Shown: positions 4,747 through 8,511 of the stretch, piece after piece
How the letters are laid out: every line of letters begins with the position of its first letter
How positions within the stretch are numbered: the stretch's first letter is position 1
Assembly: GCA_009177215.1 (NCBI GenBank)
Contig: WFLY01000184.1
Span: 16,934-25,444 of the forward strand
Direction of reading: 5' to 3'
Length of the DNA stretch: 8,511 nucleotides
Source: Bacillota bacterium
Lineage (GTDB): Bacteria > Bacillota > Clostridia > Lachnospirales > Lachnospiraceae
Translations under genes and position numbers: made by a program
The notes under the pieces: model-generated
What the model saw: only the letters and a program-made list of their open reading frames with translations
Told to the model about the DNA's origin: nothing
The model's database searches: none

Positions 4747-7562
4747 TGTTACAAAAATTATGGCATAAAAAATGGATGGTTCTGTGCCTTCTGTTGGGCA
4801 GTATGCTTTTGATTGCTACAGTAGTAAGCTTTCCGCTGTATCGAAATGCGGCTTTTGACAGAATGCTGACGGACGAATTTCAGAACGATTTGGCTGAAAA
4901 CGGAATATGGCCGACGAAAAACAAACTGGTGACGATTTCCAAGAAGGATAAAGGCGGCAAAACCATTAGCCGCATGGAGGAGCTGTTAGCCGGAATCTAT
5001 GACCGGTTGGGGGTAAACGAAAAAGAAACGATTTTCCATTACAGCCTGAGCAAGGTTTCGGTGTATTCTACCATGAACAGACAGGATGTAAACGATATAT
5101 CGCTCCGTCTGGCATATATGTCGGGGCTTCCGGAGCATGCCAAAATGCTTTACGGAGAAATGTACTCGGAGGACGGACTTGCCGAGGACGGAAGTATTGA
5201 GGTGGTGGTCAGTCAGGCGGGTATGGTAAGCGCTAACCTTTTGGTAGGTGAAGTCTTGGAATTTGATGCCCTTAAGGATAAAGATGGCAAGCAGATTAAG
5301 GTAAAAGTCGTGGGTGTTTTTGAAGAGGCGGACAGAGAGGATTTTTATTGGCAGATCAAGCCCGATGAATTGGAGGGCGAGTGTCTCATGAGCGAGAAGC
5401 TTTTCCGGGAGAATTTCATCGGAGAAAACGCAGGAAAGTACTCTCTGACTTGTACATATTACAGTCTGTTTGAATATGATGACATTAAGGCGGCTCAGGT
5501 AGATAAGCTGCTTTCCGAGACGGTCTGGCTAAAGGAGGAAAGCCCCTTCCGCAGTACCATGGATGAGCCGTCCTATCGGACAATATTGGAGAGCTTTGAG
5601 AAAAAACAGGACAGAATTGAGGCAACTCTCTTTATTTTGCAGGTGCCGGTATTGATTCTATTGTGCGCGTTCCTGTTTATGATTTCAGGACAGATGTATG
5701 ATATGGAACGCAATGAAATATCGGTTATGAAGAGCAGAGGCGGTTCCAGCGGACAAATTTTCAGGCTGTACTTCTATCAGAGTGTTTTCCTTACAATGGT
5801 AGGGGCGCTTGCAGGAATACCTTTGGGAACGGTATTTTGCAGGATTTTGGGTTCTGCGCAGAATTTCCTTGAATTCAATATACGCCGTGAGCTGAATGTG
5901 GTATTTACTAAGGATGTCTGGTATTATGTCATTGGTGTTATGGCTGTGTCTATCGGTATCATGACGCTTCCAGCACTGAAGCACAGCAGGCTGACGATTG
6001 TCAAACTGAAACAGCAGAATGCATTGCGTAAAAAAGCATGGTGGGAAAAACTGTTTATGGATATTATCTGCCTTGCCGTTTCATTGTACGGATTTTACAA
6101 TTTTTCAAAAAACAGAGATTCTCTTGTGCAGAGCGTGCTGCAGGGGGAGGCGTTGGATCCTCTCTTGTATATCAGTTCTTCCCTGTTTATTGTTGGCATG
6201 GGGCTTCTGTTTTTAAGATTGCAGCCTCTTGTAGTCAAGCTGGTGTATACCATGGGTAAGCATTTTTGGAAGCCTGCAAGCTATGCGTCCTTTATGGAGA
6301 ATATTAAAAACGGCAGAAAGCAGCAGTTTATCATGCTGTTTATGATTCTAACCATATCCCTTGGTATGTTCCATGCTACGGTGGCACGTACAATTCTGCA
6401 AAATGCCAAGGATAATGCGGATTATATGGAGCCGGTAGATATTAAAGTGAAAGAAGTATGGGCTAAAAATTCGGGTTCGCCAGGTTCTTCGTCTGCAGAA
6501 ACCAACAGCGATAATGGCAAGCTGCTATATAATGAGCCGGATTACAGCAAATACGCAAGTCTGCAGGATGTGGTGGGATTTACCAAGGTAATTTATGATG
6601 ACCAGAGTATGGCACAGGTGGCGAACAAGACCTACTCCGGCTGCACGCTCATGGGTATCCATACACGAGAGTTTGGTGAGAGTACTTATGTGGACAGTAA
6701 GCTTCTTGAGAAGCCCTACTATGAGTATTTAAATGAGTTGGCAATAGAGGCAGGCGGTGTTCTGGTATCCCGCAATTTCCAGACAACACATGGATTTAAG
6801 GTGGGCGACAGTATTGAATATAGGGATTCGGACGGCAATACGGCAACCGGAAAAATCGTTGATTTCTTTGATTATTGGCCGGGATATCAGCCTTCCACAG
6901 CTTATTTAAAGCCGGACGGAACGGCGGAAACCAGTGAAAACCTAATGATAGTGGCAAATATTTCCACTCTGCAGCGTGGTTGGGGGGTTACCCCTTACGA
7001 GGTATGGATTACCTTGAGTGACGGTGCATCGTCAGACGGTATTTATCAGTGGATTGAAGATAAGGGTGTGCGTGTTAAGAAATTTGTAGACAAGGGCAGC
7101 GAGCTTACAAAGGTAGTGGAGGATCCGTTGCTGCAGGGAACCAACGGCGTGCTGACAATGGGCTTTATTGTTACGATTATACTGTGCGGCGTGGGATATC
7201 TGATTTACTGGATTATGTCTATCCGCTCCAGAGAAATGCTGTTTGGCGTGCTCAGGGCATGTGGTATGCATAAGGGAGAGCTGTTTCATATGCTGATTAA
7301 CGAGCAGATATTTTCAGGGGTGCTTTCCATTCTTGCAGGTATCGGAATCGGTACGCTTACCTCTAAAATGTTTGTGCCTATGCTCCAGACGGCTTATGCG
7401 GCGGCTAATCAGGTACTGCCCATGCAGTTGATTACCAATACGGAGGATATGGTAAGACTGTATGGAGTTGTAGTGGCGGTTATGGCGCTTTGCCTGACAG
7501 TTTTGATACTGCTGGTGTTTAAATTAAATGTGACGAAGGCGTTGAAATTAGGTGAAGAATAA
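4734..7562 (+). CDS. ABC transporter permease with two FtsX domains (ten predicted helices)
   Basis: With the ATG at 4734 the protein is 942 aa. Ten hydrophobic segments fit membrane helices at about 14-36, 298-318, 345-372, 396-414, 439-456, 476-496, 531-550, 806-829, 857-880 and 908-929. Helix 1 is followed by a large extracytoplasmic domain (about 37-295), resembling the MacB-type domain. FtsX domain 1 covers about 296-425 with the cytoplasmic segment YDMERNEISVMKSRGGSSGQ, the usual ATPase-coupling region. A second extracytoplasmic domain (about 551-805) includes a Ser/Gly/Asn linker (579-596) and a DYWPGYQP motif. FtsX domain 2 covers about 806-942 with SIRSREMLFGVLRACGMHKGEL as the matching coupling segment. 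One polypeptide therefore supplies both halves of the membrane channel, as in BceB-like permeases, although the domain order is its own. The start overlaps the adaptor's last 13 bases, and the stop shares one base with the ATPase start. Confidence 0.88.
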   Translation: MLRVMLQKLWHKKWMVLCLLLGSMLLIATVVSFPLYRNAAFDRMLTDEFQNDLAENGIWPTKNKLVTISKKDKGGKTISRMEELLAGIYDRLGVNEKETIFHYSLSKVSVYSTMNRQDVNDISLRLAYMSGLPEHAKMLYGEMYSEDGLAEDGSIEVVVSQAGMVSANLLVGEVLEFDALKDKDGKQIKVKVVGVFEEADREDFYWQIKPDELEGECLMSEKLFRENFIGENAGKYSLTCTYYSLFEYDDIKAAQVDKLLSETVWLKEESPFRSTMDEPSYRTILESFEKKQDRIEATLFILQVPVLILLCAFLFMISGQMYDMERNEISVMKSRGGSSGQIFRLYFYQSVFLTMVGALAGIPLGTVFCRILGSAQNFLEFNIRRELNVVFTKDVWYYVIGVMAVSIGIMTLPALKHSRLTIVKLKQQNALRKKAWWEKLFMDIICLAVSLYGFYNFSKNRDSLVQSVLQGEALDPLLYISSSLFIVGMGLLFLRLQPLVVKLVYTMGKHFWKPASYASFMENIKNGRKQQFIMLFMILTISLGMFHATVARTILQNAKDNADYMEPVDIKVKEVWAKNSGSPGSSSAETNSDNGKLLYNEPDYSKYASLQDVVGFTKVIYDDQSMAQVANKTYSGCTLMGIHTREFGESTYVDSKLLEKPYYEYLNELAIEAGGVLVSRNFQTTHGFKVGDSIEYRDSDGNTATGKIVDFFDYWPGYQPSTAYLKPDGTAETSENLMIVANISTLQRGWGVTPYEVWITLSDGASSDGIYQWIEDKGVRVKKFVDKGSELTKVVEDPLLQGTNGVLTMGFIVTIILCGVGYLIYWIMSIRSREMLFGVLRACGMHKGELFHMLINEQIFSGVLSILAGIGIGTLTSKMFVPMLQTAYAAANQVLPMQLITNTEDMVRLYGVVVAVMALCLTVLILLVFKLNVTKALKLGEE

Positions 7563-8245
7563 TGGAAAAGAAAAATCTTATTGAAATTAATCAGGTAAAT
7601 AGAATCTTTCCTACCGCCGGCGGTGATTTTCAGGCGCTTAAGGATATAAATGCCAGCATACCTAAAGGAGTGCTTACCATTTTGAAGGGTCGTTCCGGTT
7701 CGGGAAAGACAACACTGTTAAATATTGTAGGTGCGTTGGATACGCCCACCTCGGGAACGGTTATCATTGATGGGAAGAATATCGGAAAGCTTTCCGATAA
7801 GGAGCGTGAGCAGCTGCGCAGAACAGGAATCGGCTTTGTATTTCAGGCTGTTTCCCTGATTCCTACGATGAATGCTTTTCAGAATGTAGAGTTTTCCATG
7901 CGTCTGGCAGGCATAAAGGCAGGAAGAGAGAAGCGTGTGGAGGAGTGCCTTAGAATGGTGGGTCTTGGCAACAGAATGAACCATATGCCTGCGGAAATGT
8001 CGGGTGGTGAACAGCAGAGAGTGGCAATCGCCAGAGCGATTGCCCACAGGCCGAGCATTATTTTGGCGGATGAACCTACCGCCGAGCTGGACAGTGCGAT
8101 GGCGGCTGAGGTTACAAAGCTCTTTCAGGAAATGACGAAAAAAGAGCATGTGACGATTATTATGACTACCCATGATACCGGTCTTATGGACGCGGGCGAC
8201 ATGGTGATTGAACTGGAAAATGGCATTCAGGTCGTAAACGAATAG
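7562..8245 (+). CDS. ABC transporter ATP-binding protein, MacB/LolD-type
   Basis: This 227-aa nucleotide-binding subunit has all motifs needed for ATP hydrolysis: Walker A GRSGSGKT at 43-50, Q-loop Gln95 in FVFQAVSLIPTMNAFQNVEF, signature SGGEQQR at 147-153, Walker B IILADE at 166-171 with catalytic Glu171, a D-loop at about 174-177 (AELD), and the switch His204 in MTTHD. The length and the FVFQ...LIPTMNAFQNVE pattern fit the family that partners FtsX-type permeases (MacB, LolD, BceA groups). The signature reads MSGGE rather than LSGGQ, a common conservative variant. Start and upstream stop share one base (TAATG), with AGGTGA six bases before the ATG. It most likely acts on the cytoplasmic face of the 942-aa permease, either as a homodimer or paired with the second ATPase. 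Confidence 0.95.
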   Translation: MEKKNLIEINQVNRIFPTAGGDFQALKDINASIPKGVLTILKGRSGSGKTTLLNIVGALDTPTSGTVIIDGKNIGKLSDKEREQLRRTGIGFVFQAVSLIPTMNAFQNVEFSMRLAGIKAGREKRVEECLRMVGLGNRMNHMPAEMSGGEQQRVAIARAIAHRPSIILADEPTAELDSAMAAEVTKLFQEMTKKEHVTIIMTTHDTGLMDAGDMVIELENGIQVVNE

Positions 8246-8250
8246 GAAAA

Positions 8251-8281
8251 AAGTTTGCGTCTGCGTTGCAGCCACAAACTT
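8251..8281 (+). other. Hairpin in the gap between the two ATPase genes
   Basis: AAGTTTG (8251-8257) pairs with CAAACTT (8275-8281), and inside it CTGC (8261-8264) pairs with GCAG (8268-8271) around a GTT loop, giving an interrupted hairpin. No T-run follows, so it is not a standard intrinsic terminator. TCTGCG (8260-8265) can pair instead with CGCAGA (8287-8292), so two folds compete. It may tune the ratio of the second ATPase to the first, or act as an RNA processing or stability element; this is inference. Confidence 0.4.
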
Positions 8282-8317
8282 AGATGCGCAGAAAGCAGCG
8301 CGGAAATGAGGAGAGCT

Positions 8318-8511
8318 ATGTCGGAAAATATGATACAGGCAGATGGTCTGGTTAAAATTTATAAATCAAAGCAGACTGAGGTTCTTGCTTTACAGGGGCT
8401 GGATTTGGTGGTGGAGGAGGGTGAGCTTACCGCATTGATTGGTAACAGCGGAAGCGGTAAGTCCACATTCCTTAATATGATCGGTGGTCTTGACAGACCC
8501 AGTGCAGGCTC
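8318..8511 (+). CDS. Second ABC transporter ATP-binding protein (3'-truncated by window)
   Basis: The first 64 residues are visible and the gene runs off the window. The start [20 protein letters not shown] is typical of an ABC ATPase: an aromatic A-loop Tyr at residue 15, then Walker A GNSGSGKS at 42-49, and [12 protein letters not shown], a pattern shared with the MacB/LolD group. The ATG at 8318 is preceded by GAGGAG (8308-8313) with four bases between, a rather short spacing. The Q-loop, signature and Walker B lie outside, so catalytic competence cannot be judged. It differs clearly from the first ATPase in its N-terminus and Walker A, so it is a separate paralogue rather than a recent copy. 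It may form a heterodimer with the first ATPase, or serve another permease encoded downstream. Confidence 0.9.
   Translation, partial: MSENMIQADGLVKIYKSKQTEVLALQGLDLVVEEGELTALIGNSGSGKSTFLNMIGGLDRPSAG

Noticed and set aside
7718..8275. Long antisense open frame over the first ATPase
   Set aside because: The sense frame has every ABC motif. The antisense translation is rich in His, Arg and Cys, typical of a shadow frame, with no recognisable domain.

Overview
The window comes from a low-to-moderate GC Gram-positive bacterium, most likely a gut-type Clostridia (Lachnospiraceae-like). This is an inference from purine-rich AGGAGG-type ribosome sites, lipoprotein-anchored efflux adaptors, AT-rich intergenic DNA and the style of the proteins; no taxonomic marker gene is present. 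Every real gene lies on the + strand.

Region 1 (2-1207) is the 3' part of a membrane-bound diguanylate cyclase. It has an extracytoplasmic sensor domain, one visible membrane helix, a HAMP-like linker and a GGDEF domain with an intact GGDEF motif. Its 5' end lies outside the window. Region 2 (1208-1474) is a 267-base AT-rich intergenic stretch with no gene. It holds two perfect or near-perfect palindromes, a duplicated AT-rich motif, a weak promoter candidate and a strong ribosome site, and is the likely control region of the next operon.

Region 3 (1475-8511, continuing past the window) is a tightly packed operon for a MacAB-like ABC transporter. In order it encodes a lipoprotein membrane-fusion adaptor of 371 aa, a second lipoprotein adaptor of 719 aa that contains two adaptor modules in tandem, a 942-aa permease with ten predicted membrane helices and two FtsX-type domains, an ABC ATPase of 227 aa, and the start of a second ABC ATPase. 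The first four genes overlap by 1-13 bases, so they are very probably translationally coupled. The only real gap is the 72 bases between the two ATPases, which can fold into competing hairpins.

Working model (inference): the two ATPases sit under the FtsX-type permease and drive conformational change, as in MacB-, LolCDE- and BceAB-type systems. The lipoprotein adaptors sit on the outer face of the membrane and form a channel or gating assembly above the permease. The substrate cannot be read from the sequence; antimicrobial peptides, lipids or exported peptides are usual for the wider family. The most unusual element is the 719-aa double adaptor, which together with the 371-aa protein gives three adaptor modules of different hairpin lengths in one operon. 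I saw no CRISPR array, tRNA, rRNA, insertion sequence or phage gene.
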